NCBI GenBank assembly: GCA_009617715.1
Contig: VTFK01000002.1
Location: 1,240,001-1,304,000 of the forward strand
From: Plectrocnemia conspersa
Taxonomy: Eukaryota; Arthropoda; Insecta; Trichoptera; Polycentropodidae
Direction: 5' to 3'
DNA length: 64,000 nucleotides
Shown here piece after piece: positions 10,150 to 21,500 of this stretch. The stretch's first letter is position 1. Each line of letters starts with the position of its first letter. Both the position numbers and the translations under genes were made by a program. The notes beneath the pieces were generated by a model. It worked only from the letters and a program-made list of their open reading frames with translations, was not told the DNA's origin and searched no databases.

Positions 10150-12356
10150 ATGGTGTGTCGAAGTAACGAAGCGCCTGAACCACCTGAAGGAACGCGAGAT
10201 CTACCTCCAGGGCCTCCGCCCGAGCCCACTTTACCAACCATGGACGATAGCGATGAAGAAATAGATTTTTATGAAGGATACGAGCCTTTGCCCCAAGGTC
10301 CAGTAGAGGATGACTTGGCTATGTGGAATTCTAATCTCATGTCTGACAGCGAGGACGAAGAGGTATAACAACGTTATCTTATACAATATTAATAAGTTAT
10401 AAGGATCACCTGTAATAACTGTTGTAAGGTGACCAGACGTCCTTCTTTGAGGAAGATTGTCCTCCTTTTGTCTTTCTTTGCCCTTGAACAAAAATGCCCG
10501 AGGTGTTCTTTATTATCTTCTGCAGCATTCCTAAATGAACAAAAACTTCCGAAATGATTTGAGTGCTTCTAACATTAAGCCTGATATTTTTTAGTTGACT
10601 CAATTATATCCGGGCAGAACACGTTTTCTAGCTGCTTCGTTGCTCTCAGTGACTCATTTCTATTTATGTCATTGATCATACTTTCCTTTCGCAATACAGT
10701 AATCCCATAAAATTGTATTGTATCTCGTTCCACAGCAGGCGATGTAAGTCGAAACAATGTTTTGACTTACATCGCCATTTGAATTTGGGGATACAAAGTA
10801 ACCCCAAATTCAAATGAGTATTAATGAACTAAAAGCTTATACAATAATGAAATTAATTTGGATTTTCATTTTCAGCATGTTTAAAATGCATTTTATTGCC
10901 ATCGAATTTAACTATAAATAGCATTCCCCAACCATACTCTCAAAGGAAGCAGCAGAAGCAAATGGCGCAGTCTTGTACATCATCCAGTATGTGCCGATTA
11001 ATTAGCGAGTGTTCGATAAGTTCCCACACAAAATAATACAATTTTTTTATATTTAATATTCGAATAAAGTTACAAACTAAAATTAATTATAAAATATAAA
11101 TACCCAGACGTAAAAATATACGAAATAAATTCAAAATTATTTTTTATCTCAATCTTCGATATCATTATTATTTATTAACATATCTTAATTTTTTTCGCGT
11201 TCCATTCACTGGGATATCTTTATAGACTACAATCAGTATCAGATAGGCATTATTAATATTTAACAAATGCTTGAAATAACAAGAATTTTAGATACAAATG
11301 TACCTTGTTTAGTTTCGCAAAGGTTAAACATCTAGCGAGAGAGCATTTGTCTGACGGTAACATGGTAAAAAATAAATTCACCACTTGGTGAATTTATTTT
11401 TTACCAATAGTAGCCAAAAACAACTCATATATAAATTTTGAAAAATAAACGTTTTCATATCAAACTTATTTGTTTTCTTTCTATCTCGATTGCCGTTTTC
11501 ATATAACTTGGATTGAGTGATTGAGCATTTTCATTTCTGCTAGAATTCTGTAATAGTTTTCAATAAAATTTATTTCATTTAAGGACAGTAATGCAGTTCG
11601 TTACATCTCAGACTTGTAACTGAGGTTGCAGGTTCGAGCCCCGGCAGCGGCACACAATTTTTATTTATAAAAAAAATGGGATGTTATTAAAAACCAGCCT
11701 CAGCTGCAGTGACATTAGTTGATTATAAATTATATTTCACATAATAATTTATAATTAATAATATAGATGTTACCGATTCTAAGACTTTCAGTTTAGTAGT
11801 TAATACTTACTTGTAGGTATTCATTATGTCTGATTGACTTACCCAGTTGGATTAGATTAGATATAGATTTACCACACTCTAACGCATTGGGCTTACAGCT
11901 GTCAGGTTACAATGGAAGATTCAAAAATAAATAAAATGAATTTCAGCTCGAGAATGCTGAACCCGAACCGATGGAAGGAGAATCATCGGCAGATCTGCCC
12001 GAACCTAGGATTGAGACTGAAGAGTCTGCAAGTAATATTCCATATATTGAATCTGTCGAACGGGAAGTTACGAGAGAAGTTTGGGCAACGCCAAGAGGAG
12101 ATGTTAATATTGAGATGAATCAACAAAGAGCACATGAGGTATAATATGCACTAAGAGAGTATGGGGACAATAGGAACGTGTTTTGTATCAATATTATGTT
12201 ATTATTCTTTTAAAATATTTTTATAAGGTTATGTCGGCAATGGCTAACTTCACTCTTCCTCCGTCTGCGTATCCTGAATGGGCACAAAGCGTTTCCGAAG
12301 AAGAATGGAGGCAACAACTCGCTAAAAGAATTAATACTTCACAGGATAATAGATAA
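10150..12356 (+). CDS. Mea1: Male-enhanced antigen 1 (MEA1) homologue, three exons
   Basis: Exons 10150-10362, 11947-12138 and 12228-12356, all joined in phase 0 with GT/AG borders, give 177 residues. The acidic N-terminal exon has EIDFYEGYEPLPQGPVED, like the Y-x-P-L motif in vertebrate MEA1. The conserved C-terminus is split over exons 2 and 3: REVWATPRGDVNIEMNQQRA then HEVMSAMANFTLPPSAYPEW and AQSVSEEEWRQQLAKRI, matching the MEA1 family's (M)...L-P-x-x-x-P-x-W...W end. Length is close to the vertebrate protein. MEA1 is conserved, named for testis expression in mouse, and lacks a settled biochemical role. The start ATG in CCAAAATGG has good context. AATAAA at 12462-12467 is a likely poly(A) signal. 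Intron 1 (1.6 kb) holds repeats, three hairpins and a tRNA-like relic. Confidence 0.9.
10428..10600. repeat. Dispersed repeat, copy 2 (in MEA1 intron 1)
   Basis: It opens GGTGACCAGACGTCC and contains the same CTTGAACAAAAAT and TTCCGAAATGA type blocks as the repeat at 5399, ending near TGATATTTTTTAG. Confidence 0.55.
10738..10816. repeat. Two adjoining hairpins in MEA1 intron 1
   Basis: Hairpin one: arms 10738-10755 and 10759-10776, one mismatch, 3-base loop (stem GGCGATGTAAGTC). Hairpin two: perfect 15-bp arms 10776-10790 and 10802-10816 (CATTTGAATTTGGGG) with an 11-base loop. They share base 10776. Their sequences are unrelated. Confidence 0.9.
11363..11406. repeat. Perfect hairpin, 20-bp arms, 4-base loop
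   Basis: Arms 11363-11382 and 11387-11406 are exact reverse complements around ACTT. It lies in MEA1 intron 1. Confidence 0.95.
11585..11655 (+). repeat. tRNA-like or SINE relic
   Basis: The stretch has a B-box-like GGTTCGAGCCCCGGC and an anticodon-like hairpin CTCAGACTTGTAACTGAG (TGT, threonine type). The loop has eight bases, the T stem does not pair and no 5' partner exists for the 3' GCGGC, so it is not a working tRNA. An A-rich stretch follows, as in a tRNA-derived SINE. Confidence 0.5.
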
Positions 12357-12461
12357 GAATGTAATCAATATTTTATTTTATATTATATATAGTTTATAAA
12401 TGTAACATATAGTAAACTGTGAAATATGATTTATGTTGTAATGCTAAAATGAATATAATTT

Positions 12462-12467
12462 AATAAA
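12462..12467 (+). terminator. Likely poly(A) signal of MEA1
   Basis: Canonical AATAAA about 105 bases past the MEA1 stop codon. The convergent serpin has TTTATT at 12608-12613 (AATAAA on the minus strand) 25 bases past its stop, so the two 3' ends may stay apart. Confidence 0.5.
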
Positions 12468-12637
12468 AAATATCACATATTGCATTGAAAACATTCCTAA
12501 AATGTAAAATAAAATTTATAAATATGAAAAAATATATTATTTTATTTTATAACTACTTCTTAAACACCTATGACTTTAATTTATATATAATTAGATAAAC
12601 GAGGTACTTTATTATATTTAATATAAATAAATAGTGT

Positions 12638-14863
12638 TTATGTATAGTTCGGTAATGGTTTATAGATAGAGCCGGAGAATAGAGGAATACCAGAATCTTC
12701 ATCTCTGATTAAAAAGAAAAATGGTTCGTCTGCAACGAATACTGGTCTTCTTCCATCTCGACTGATGAGAACCATTGTTGCTGCTGCGGCTTCAGTTCCA
12801 GTTTCTAAAAATTATATAAGCTCAATATATCAAAGTTTTAGTGTAAAAATATTTTTCAAAATCTAATTACCTGTAAAACTTATGTCTACTTTATGAATCA
12901 CCTCGTCGACATACAATCCTGGATTATCAGATTGAACGGCGGTCTGCCTCTTGGTTCGATCTTTATTATTGACGTATCGTTTAACAATCCTTCTTCCAAC
13001 TTTATCGCCGATCCTTTTATATATAACTAGAATTTTCCTTCCGTTGACGGTTTCTGTAGCTGTACAATTAATTTGTGAGACACTCCGTAAATCAAAAACT
13101 TCTCTGCAATTATCATCCGATACATCTGACCCTATCCGTGTAAATATAAGTCTATCACCATCAGCAGTTGGCGGTGGTGCTGTTGCTACTTGATTAGAAA
13201 TTTGACCTAAATTCGCATCAACTTTAGAAAACACCGACGTTACTCCCAAGTCCTCTAATATAGTTTTTAAGTTATAAACTGAAGAGAGTTTCATTTTTGG
13301 GAACAAGACGATAGTGGATTGTTTTCTTGCATTTCTGATTAGATATTCAAGAGTTTCTTCGTTCATTTGATTCATTAGTTCTTTTAAGGACTTCTTCGTT
13401 GAGTCTATTGGTTTTATGGCGTATAGCATGGTTTTGTTGCCTTTGTATGGTAATCCGACTAATACGCATCCTTAAAACAAAGGTCTAAATTAATAAAATA
13501 TTTTAAAAGATCAGAAACACTATTTTATAAGACATACCATGTTCTATAGATCTAAGGAAAGGAAAGTATCCTTCATTGGCCATCATATCCACATTCAACG
13601 TGTTTTCTGGATTGCGTTTATCAGGTGTAAATGTAGACCTATTTTAAAAATTATAAATATGTATAAATGTAGATTTATTAATAAGAATATTGACACAATT
13701 TAATTGCGAATGCACGTGTATATATGCGAATTATTGTCTCTGGCTCCTTTAAGCAAATTAAATCAAATCATTATGAATTGTCACTATTTTTAATTTGAGT
13801 TATATAAACACACGAGTTTCTCGAATCTATTATAATAATACATAATATTAATACCTTTTAGTTAGCCCATCTAAGAAATACTTTTCCCATTCTGCTCTAA
13901 AATATAAAGCACTTCCAATTATGAGACGTGTATCAGAAGATGGTAATGCTGTCAATATATTTTGTATCTTTCCGTACGTCTTATCTGATACCCATCTGTA
14001 ATAAATATACATATAATTAGTAAGAATTTTATTTACTATGTTATAAAATAAAAAACACACTTATTAATAATCCATTGCGCTCTAGAGGCTCGGTATTTGT
14101 AGTCAACATGTTTTATCTCACTTTTATGGACATTTCGAACGACGTCTTCATATTGCTGATTAATCGGATAGTCATTTTGCAAGAAAACAGCACTAGCATA
14201 TGATATGTTACGAGAGTTATCATTAGATTCGTCTTTTTTTATCAATTTTTCCAATAACATTCCAAAGTCTCTGTGTACATTTTGACTGTTTGAGTAATCT
14301 AAAAAAATATATAACAATTATATAAATATATTAAATGTAAATTAAATATAAATTATTTTTAAGACCGTTAAAGAACTGCAAAGCATTGGCTAATTCAGTG
14401 TAAGTTTGACCCGAGCTTCCCAGAAGTAGAAGTGACAGTGCACCTGTAATAATTATTAAAAATATAATAAAAAAAATATTATTTAAAATCATTGAAAACT
14501 TACCGACAATACTCAATGGAGATATTATTATATTTTCTGTAGGCGTTTCATCGAATCTGTTTAATATTGCTTTGTTGATATTAACGGAGAAAGAATTAAT
14601 AGCACGGCCTATTCTGTTATAATTTTTGTAAAGATCTAATAATGAATTTGGATGAAAACTTTCAGAATTTGGTGAGTGTTTAATATTTGGATTGACGCTA
14701 AAATATAAAATTGTTGGTAATTTATGTTTTTAAATTAAATTAAATTATTTTATTATACTAACCCAGAATTAAGATATATTTCACGGTTATCAGGAAATAA
14801 GACTATCTGACAGTTGATCGTTTGTAAATATATAACAAGAAATATAAATGCCTTTTTATACAT
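12638..14863 (-). CDS. Secreted serpin with a ~90-residue insertion, eight exons
   Basis: Exons 14863-14763, 14697-14504, 14443-14366, 14298-14061, 13995-13855, 13638-13538, 13470-12871 and 12804-12638 join in phase to 539 residues. Residues 1-19 (MYKKAFIFLVIYLQTINCQ) are a signal peptide. Serpin landmarks follow: ENIIISPLSIVGALSLLLLG, WIINKWVSDKTYGKI, IIGSALYFRAEWEKYF, VDMMANEG, VGLPYKGN, LYVDEVIHKVDISF, the hinge ETGTEAAAAT (residues 485-494) and ADEPFFFLI. The hinge matches inhibitory serpins. The loop then reads MVLISRDGRRPVFVADEPF; counting places Asp501 at P1 with Arg at P2, P2' and P3', so the true P1 is open. About residues 376-467 are extra relative to standard serpins and hold two Cys, an NCT sequon and a furin-like RTKR (456-459). 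The layout recalls the insect Spn28Dc type, from memory. Likely role: control of an extracellular serine protease. The exon 3 donor GTCTTA is weak. Confidence 0.92.
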
Positions 14864-14984
14864 TTTAAAGCTCTGTTTCGTCTGGTATTTTACATATATA
14901 TTTTATATGTGTTGAAGTTTAATTATCTGAAAATAAAATAAGTAATTAATGTTACACTAGTCTATTTATTTTTAAGCCAGCAAT

Positions 14985-15040
14985 AGCTTTGTTCAACGCG
15001 TGATCATCACATGCTCTTAAATTTCTGCCCCGTGGGAGGG
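14985..15040. repeat. Dispersed repeat fragment, copy 2
   Basis: Same block as 105-158 (AACGCG, ATCAT, ATGCTCTTAAATT). It lies about 120 bases upstream of the serpin start codon, within its likely promoter region. Confidence 0.5.
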
Positions 15041-15059
15041 ACCGGTGTGTGTAAGTACA

Positions 15060-15730
15060 CAAGGCGGAATTGGTTTGTTATTCTCTAGTAGATTAACTAC
15101 GTGTTTTTTTTATTATTTTATTTGTTTCTAAATTTATTATGTTTTTAAAAAAAATATTCTAATTAATGTACTTAGCGATTACGTAAATACTGCGTTGTTG
15201 TTTGTCCACTGACTTGTGAAAAATAGAGTTTAGTAAATATCAACGAGAAATACCTAAGTTTTTATTATCATTCACATTGTAAGATATGATATATTTTATT
15301 GCTAATACATAATTTAATTAAAAAGAATAACTAGATTAATATATACATATTTTTAAACTACTCTAAAATTTATTACCGTTGTATTTTATAAAAAACAGAC
15401 ACCATATTATTACATACACCAAAGTTTTATAACAAAGTAATTTTTGGAATATTTAATAAGGCAATTATTATTAAAAAAATATAAATTCTAAATTTAAGAA
15501 TGTACATATTTTTAATAAAAATAATCGAAAAATACAAAATCAAGTTACATTTAAATGAAAAATAAAATAAAATGTTTAATATTTCTGTCTAAAATGTATC
15601 TTTATTTATTATTTCAGATCTAAACAATTTAGATATTCGGTCAAAAACAAGAAGTGTTACATTCTAAGAAGAGAAACTGGCTGTTAAACATGCAAAAATA
15701 GATACATATTACATATAAAATAACACCCGA
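15060..15730. other. AT-rich intergenic stretch
   Basis: No gene, hairpin or repeat recognised. Confidence 0.4.
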
Positions 15731-15945
15731 GCTCCAGGTACGTCATTTCAGCATTTTTTAAAGGGGGGGGGGAGCAAAAGTTCGCCAGTCAATATTCATT
15801 TATTATTATTTAGATTTCATTAAAATTTATAGTATTTCATTAAATGACATGTACTTTACTGGCCAAATTCAAGGAGCAGAGGGGGGCAAACGATCCTACC
15901 TGTCCCTCCCCCCCCCCAATGACGTCCCTACCGAGCGCCACACAT
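15730..15945. mobile_element. MITE-like element with G-run/C-run ends
   Basis: The left part has GAGCTCCAGGTACGTCATTT followed by a G10 run near 15762. The right part has CCCTCCCCCCCCCCAATGAC followed by GTCCCTACCGAGC. Reverse-complemented, the right side gives GCTCGGTAGGGACGTCATT, matching the left end. No coding capacity. Confidence 0.55.
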
Positions 15946-16500
15946 AATAGTATCAAAGATGCCTTGTTATACAACCGTTATGTTGTAAAATCAGGAGGAC
16001 ACTCATTTGAAGTCGATTGGACAAAATCTAAAATTTTGAGATATAAGGCTCATCATAAGTCAGGATTCCCAGTTAGAACTCGCTACCCAATCGACCCAAA
16101 AATCAAACAATATTTGGCTTTTCTCTGATCTGACCTGCTGAAGAGCACAGAACCACAAAACAACTGACGAGATACAATCAGAACCAGATTTTTCGTTCTG
16201 GTCATGGTAGTAAATCTGCAAGGTGAAGCCAACTAGGTTCCATAAATATCTCATTCAATAGTGTATAAAACTGTGTTGATTACATCAAAGATATTGAAGA
16301 AATAAAAATATTGGAAACCTGTGCATTATATGCCGATAGAGACTTAAACGATCACAACTCGATTTCTCAACAAATACATTGAAGTTCATAATTTATAAAA
16401 CAGATAAAGGGATGATTCGATCGAATACAAGATAAAGCGGACTGATCTAATTAATTCTTTCTGTGTGGCAAAATGTCGAGAATTTCGTTGGGTGCATAGA
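15945..16500 (+). other. Possible decayed coding relic of unknown origin
   Basis: The plus strand reads SGGHSFEVDWTKSKILRYKA and further stretches between stops. Less AT-rich than its surroundings, it has the texture of an old retroelement ORF. I do not recognise a family. Confidence 0.25.
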
Positions 16501-18319
16501 ATGTAGACTAACTAGACTAACTAGATTCACTAAGGTGCGTTGTGATTTGGTTAACATAAAAGGTCTCAAAATAGGTTGATTTAAAAATATTATCTAAATT
16601 TAAATTTAAAATTTTTCTTATATAAAACCTTTATTTTTTTTTAAATTCAAAACATATTTACTTCTGCTTAACACTGAATACACACAAAGGTTATTAATTA
16701 TATGATGTAGAACAAGATAAACGTTTCTTAGATATCTACGCAATTGACACTGACAACCTTAGACATATTTTTTCATGGAAGGAAAATCCTTGGTTTATAT
16801 TATATTATGAGTCATGCTTCAAAATCTTTTTTAACATATTTGAGCGTTGTCTTTCGTCGAATAAACTAATTCACCGCAAATGTTTTTATAAACCATGGTA
16901 GTCTTTGTGTCACTGTCTATCTTACACATATTTTTATTTTAGATTTAACTTCCAAAGGATGTCATGTCATCACACCCAACGAAGGTCGCAATCGACGTTG
17001 ACAATGGATGTTCACTGATAACGACCTCGTGTCTTCTTTGGCCGTGGACTGACTAATGGAAAACACAAGTACTGACAACAACGAGCAGTAGGCTGTTGCA
17101 AATAAACCGCCAAAATGATAAGGAAAAATGCTAATGTGGTTCGAATTTCATTTACCATGACTGTAAAGCAGATTTGCATAAGTTACGGTTTCAATTTTGC
17201 AGAACCTTGTACAGATTGCCTTGTTTTAAAACAGGATTTCCCACGCGTGCGCAAATATGTAAGATAAAATCATGAATTGCCTGAATACCATAATTGTTAA
17301 CAATGAAAGCTATTGGACATGTAAAGATGAAAAAATTCCATAAGAGTCGAAGTCAATCATCATAATTATTCTTATTTTTATCAATATTGCACTGGAAGGA
17401 GTAAAGAAAAAATCAAGTCAAGGATATGGAACATTTTAGAGACGTCATGCTGACGTATGTAGATGTGATGATAAATATAATATAATAATAGTATCTGAGA
17501 GAGTGGTTCCGAGGATACTTAATCCTTTCTATAAAAAAAAATGATTTATATATGTATGAATATACAACATAAATATGCATTGAGAACAATCAGCGAAATT
17601 AAATCGGCGAAAGTAAAGCATTACGAAACATAAATAGTATTAGGGAACTACCCTTATTTAGGACAACAAAAACAATAGTTCATATTGCTACTATGTCATC
17701 AAAAACACTGGGAATCATAAAAATTAATATCTAATTTAAAACTTGTAGGGTATCTTTATATGTGAGGTATAACTCACCAGAATCAGCTTCGACGAATATT
17801 AGGTGCATGGGTGCTTCTTAAGTTTAGTGAAATTTATTGGAAATTTTGGTTCACATGTTTTCTGCGTGTGAAAGTTCTCTATTGCGATAGAATAAAGTAT
17901 GCCAAGCTTTAATAACATTTGGCAGAAAAGAGTAATTGAAAATGCTGAATCAAAGGAGAGATTGATTACCAAAAGTTCATTGGGTACGCTTATTAAGTTG
18001 GGTTATGGAATTACTTGAAAATCACTCTTTTGTGCACTCTAATAAGTGGCATTATATACTTATACTCGCTAAGAACAGAAAGTCAATTACTGAAGATGAA
18101 TTCGTTTTAAAAAAATAGTAACTCGATGCGAGACGAAATTGAGTTTCATGTCAAATGGGAAGACAATCTTGATTCAGTGAAGATGGACGTCGCAAAAGTT
18201 CGCATTAAAAATCCTTCATAAAGGGCTGAAATAAGTCATGTTATTTAAGTCGGAAAGTCATGGTAGTCTAGTTGTATTTGAAACCAAAAAGTTTTGTTGT
18301 ATCACAACAAAGTGTCTCA

Positions 18320-18560
18320 ACATGTTCCTTTATCGAGATTTGTCAAAGATGAAAGGAATTAAGATAAAAGATGTAATATTTCCTTTAGAAACATATAAGA
18401 ATTTATTATATATTTCTTAAGCCTAGCACTTTAAAAATGCTCACTAGCAATAATATTGACGTAGGTTAAGAATAGTAAAATCTCAGGAGGGAAAATTACG
18501 TAAAAAATACGCATGAAGATGTTCCTCTATCGACATTTGCCAAAGATCGAAAGCTGAAGT
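18320..18560. repeat. Diverged direct repeat
   Basis: ATGTTCCTTTATCGAGATTT at 18322 recurs as ATGTTCCTCTATCGACATTT at about 18522, followed in both by GTCAAAGAT or GCCAAAGAT. The copies are about 200 bases apart and may be remnants of one decayed element. Confidence 0.5.
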
Positions 18561-21500
18561 GGGCAGTGCATTTAGATAGAATTGAGGTCAACCTATTGCT
18601 TAAGATATTACTTAGGTGATAATCAAGATTTAGAAGACCATTCCAAGGACCATGACTGGGCTGAGGGGATAGATTCGTGTCAGACGCTGCCCTTGGGGAT
18701 TATGAATAATAATGACTATGGCTTCACCTTCCCGTCCATACATATTTATTTATTACTATTGAAATCGTTGAAAAATCAACTGTAAATTTATAAAATTAGT
18801 ATGAATTATAAAAATATTTCAATATTTATTACCATTGAAAAATATAATTATTTGATTAATTTATTATTTTTCAATATACATATGTAGGTATAAAACTTTT
18901 ATTACGCCAAGTTGAGTTTGCTTAATTCGTTAGATTTCGGTTTGAACAAATGGACTGTAAAATAGAGATTTAACGATAGTTTAGAGCAGCATATAGTTTC
19001 ACTAGCGCCTGTCAGTATAAATATACTTTCGCTATTAGAAATATAATTCTACCGATAAAAACGTATTCGGATATGATTTTACTGAAACGCACGTGAAAAT
19101 ATAATTTAACTAATAATACACATTCAATGTAATCAAAACGCGGATCTGGGTGTTTTTTTATATTATTTTTATCTTGTTTTCTAGATTGACTATAAAGCAT
19201 GATTATTAAAACCCTAATTTTTAAATGTAATATATAGGAAACCATCTAACATATACATTGATGATCTGTAGTAAATTAATCAGTTCGACCTTTATGAATC
19301 CTAAAAGGAAATATATTTTTTTTATATTAATTAACCACAGGAAAAAATAATGACATTGAATTATAAACAATTACGATAAATAAATGCTTTATGAAATATA
19401 CTTATCAAAAATTATTATAATAATCTTAATTTTATACAAAAAATCTAATTGGTAATTTTTTCAACCACTTTAAAATAATATTTTCAAAACAATTTTTAAT
19501 TTTTTAAATACGCATTAAAAATAAATAAATTTTTACTAAAATTTTAAAGTTATTCAAAATTTTGTATGTAATACATATTATAATATGAACTGTTTATAAA
19601 AATAATTATGATATATTATTCTTGGAAATTGCACTCCGCAATTAATTAAATATTTTTCTTTAGTAACAATAATTTGCCTAGTAAAATTAAACTGCATAAA
19701 AATGTACAAATTGACCTTAAACTACTGTTTGCTAAAATCATTTAATAAGCAATCATTGTCAATTGATCTGCGCTATTCAACTTGACATTTAATTTTCTAT
19801 CAAGGATTTATTTCTCGAACAAGTCAATTGAACGTGTATGGAATTTCAATTTAACGCAATCGATTTTTCCCCTCATAAGAAGTTAGTATAACAAACGATA
19901 TTTTATATTTTTATAGATACAATAGATAGGTAGACACTACATCACACTAGGTAAATACTCACGCTTTAAAATATGAATGAAAAATTATAGCGAACTCAAT
20001 TTGTGTTTTTTTGGGAAAACCAATGACTTTTTGTCTAATGTTTAAAATAAAAATTATGTAACTATCATTATTTTAAACCACAAATTTTACAATACACAAC
20101 GATCGAGCAAAACTACACGGTCGACGGCTGTAACACAACTGAACTCTAAAATCAAGGCGAACGTTTATTGGAGTTCACGCGAATAGAGTGGTTAAAAAGT
20201 AATTTTACGTTTTGTATAGTAGTGTATTATATTAATAATTTATTTACATTCATGATATGACGGTATATATAAATTATTTTGAAAGTGTCTTTATTTATTG
20301 TTTGCTGAAATTAAAAGTTTCAGCTGATTCGAAGTCAAAACATAGTACTTTGCAAAGGTTTTAATCGAAGATCTTCTACTATATTTTTCGCTGCTGACTT
20401 ATTAGCGAAAAATGCTATAAGTGGTTTCGACTGGAGTTTAAATTATTAATAAATATCTGCAAAATCATAAATACATTTTATTATAAAAGAGCAAGGTCCG
20501 AAATATATGATGGATGCACTAAAATATCCTAGTCAATTTGTAATACTTGTTATAACTCCATAAACACGTATTAAAATCATCCGAGAGTTATTTTTGTATA
20601 CATATCCAAAATTCCACTTTCTTCATTTTTAATTTGACAAGTTTGACGAGTTTGTATGGAATTACAAATTCTTCCATTGCTTCATCTAGTTATCCTCTTG
20701 CTTGCTTTTGACCTGTTTTAGCCGAAACTGAAACCAATGTAAATGTTCGCTTGCTTTCTAAATTTCTCAATACGTGTTAATTTGTTACGTTTTTAAAAAA
20801 ACACGAGAGTTTAAAAGCAAATTAAATACCATTAAATATTTATTTGTTCAGTGAAAAAGCTACAGAAAACACGATATTAAATATGTAATTAAATTAATCA
20901 TTTCATATACGTATGTATGTGTAGGAGGTATAATATATTGAGATTAAATAAAAATATTGTTTAATAATAAATATACTTTTTAAACATCGTACTACATGCG
21001 CCTCAATATTTTTCGATATAAATCATAAACTGATGCACTCGGCCACATTGCGAAACCCTTTTTTGTACAATGTAAGTACACGGTGTACAAAAATTATCTT
21101 GTAAATAATATTCTTATTTTAAACTTGGTCTTCAAGAAATATTTTTTCTCTCGTTGATGCTAATTTTTTCTGAAGCAAAAAAGTAGTACCAAATAAACAC
21201 TTTTTTTATGCAAATATGTCGAGTTCAAAACGCCATTACTGTCGGACGTGATGTGAATTTGTTATTTTTCTTATTATAGTGAAAATCCCACTGAAAAGAA
21301 GTCGACAGAATGGAAATGTCGGTTTTTCCTTCCGATAATTACTCCGAGGGCTTTGTTTTTCTTTTTTCTTTCTTTTGTGTTTAGAGTTTTTGTGACGCGG
21401 TGCTAATTTCTGGTTATTCATTCATCGTCCGTATTTACTCTTTTGATATTTTTTGTTTGTCTACAGGCGACATCCAAAAATTCTTTAGAAATGATTGACA

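Noticed and set aside
11585..11655. A working tRNA-Thr gene
   Set aside because: The anticodon loop has eight bases, the T stem is unpaired and the 5' acceptor half is missing.
16500..18560. A decayed large ORF in the serpin-IFT46 gap
   Set aside because: Several coding-like phrases occur, but no two joined in order to a known family.
21236..21421. Minus-strand Lys/Arg-rich ORF as a small nuclear protein
   Set aside because: Low-complexity run in a poly-T/C-rich stretch, with no conserved motif or splice support.
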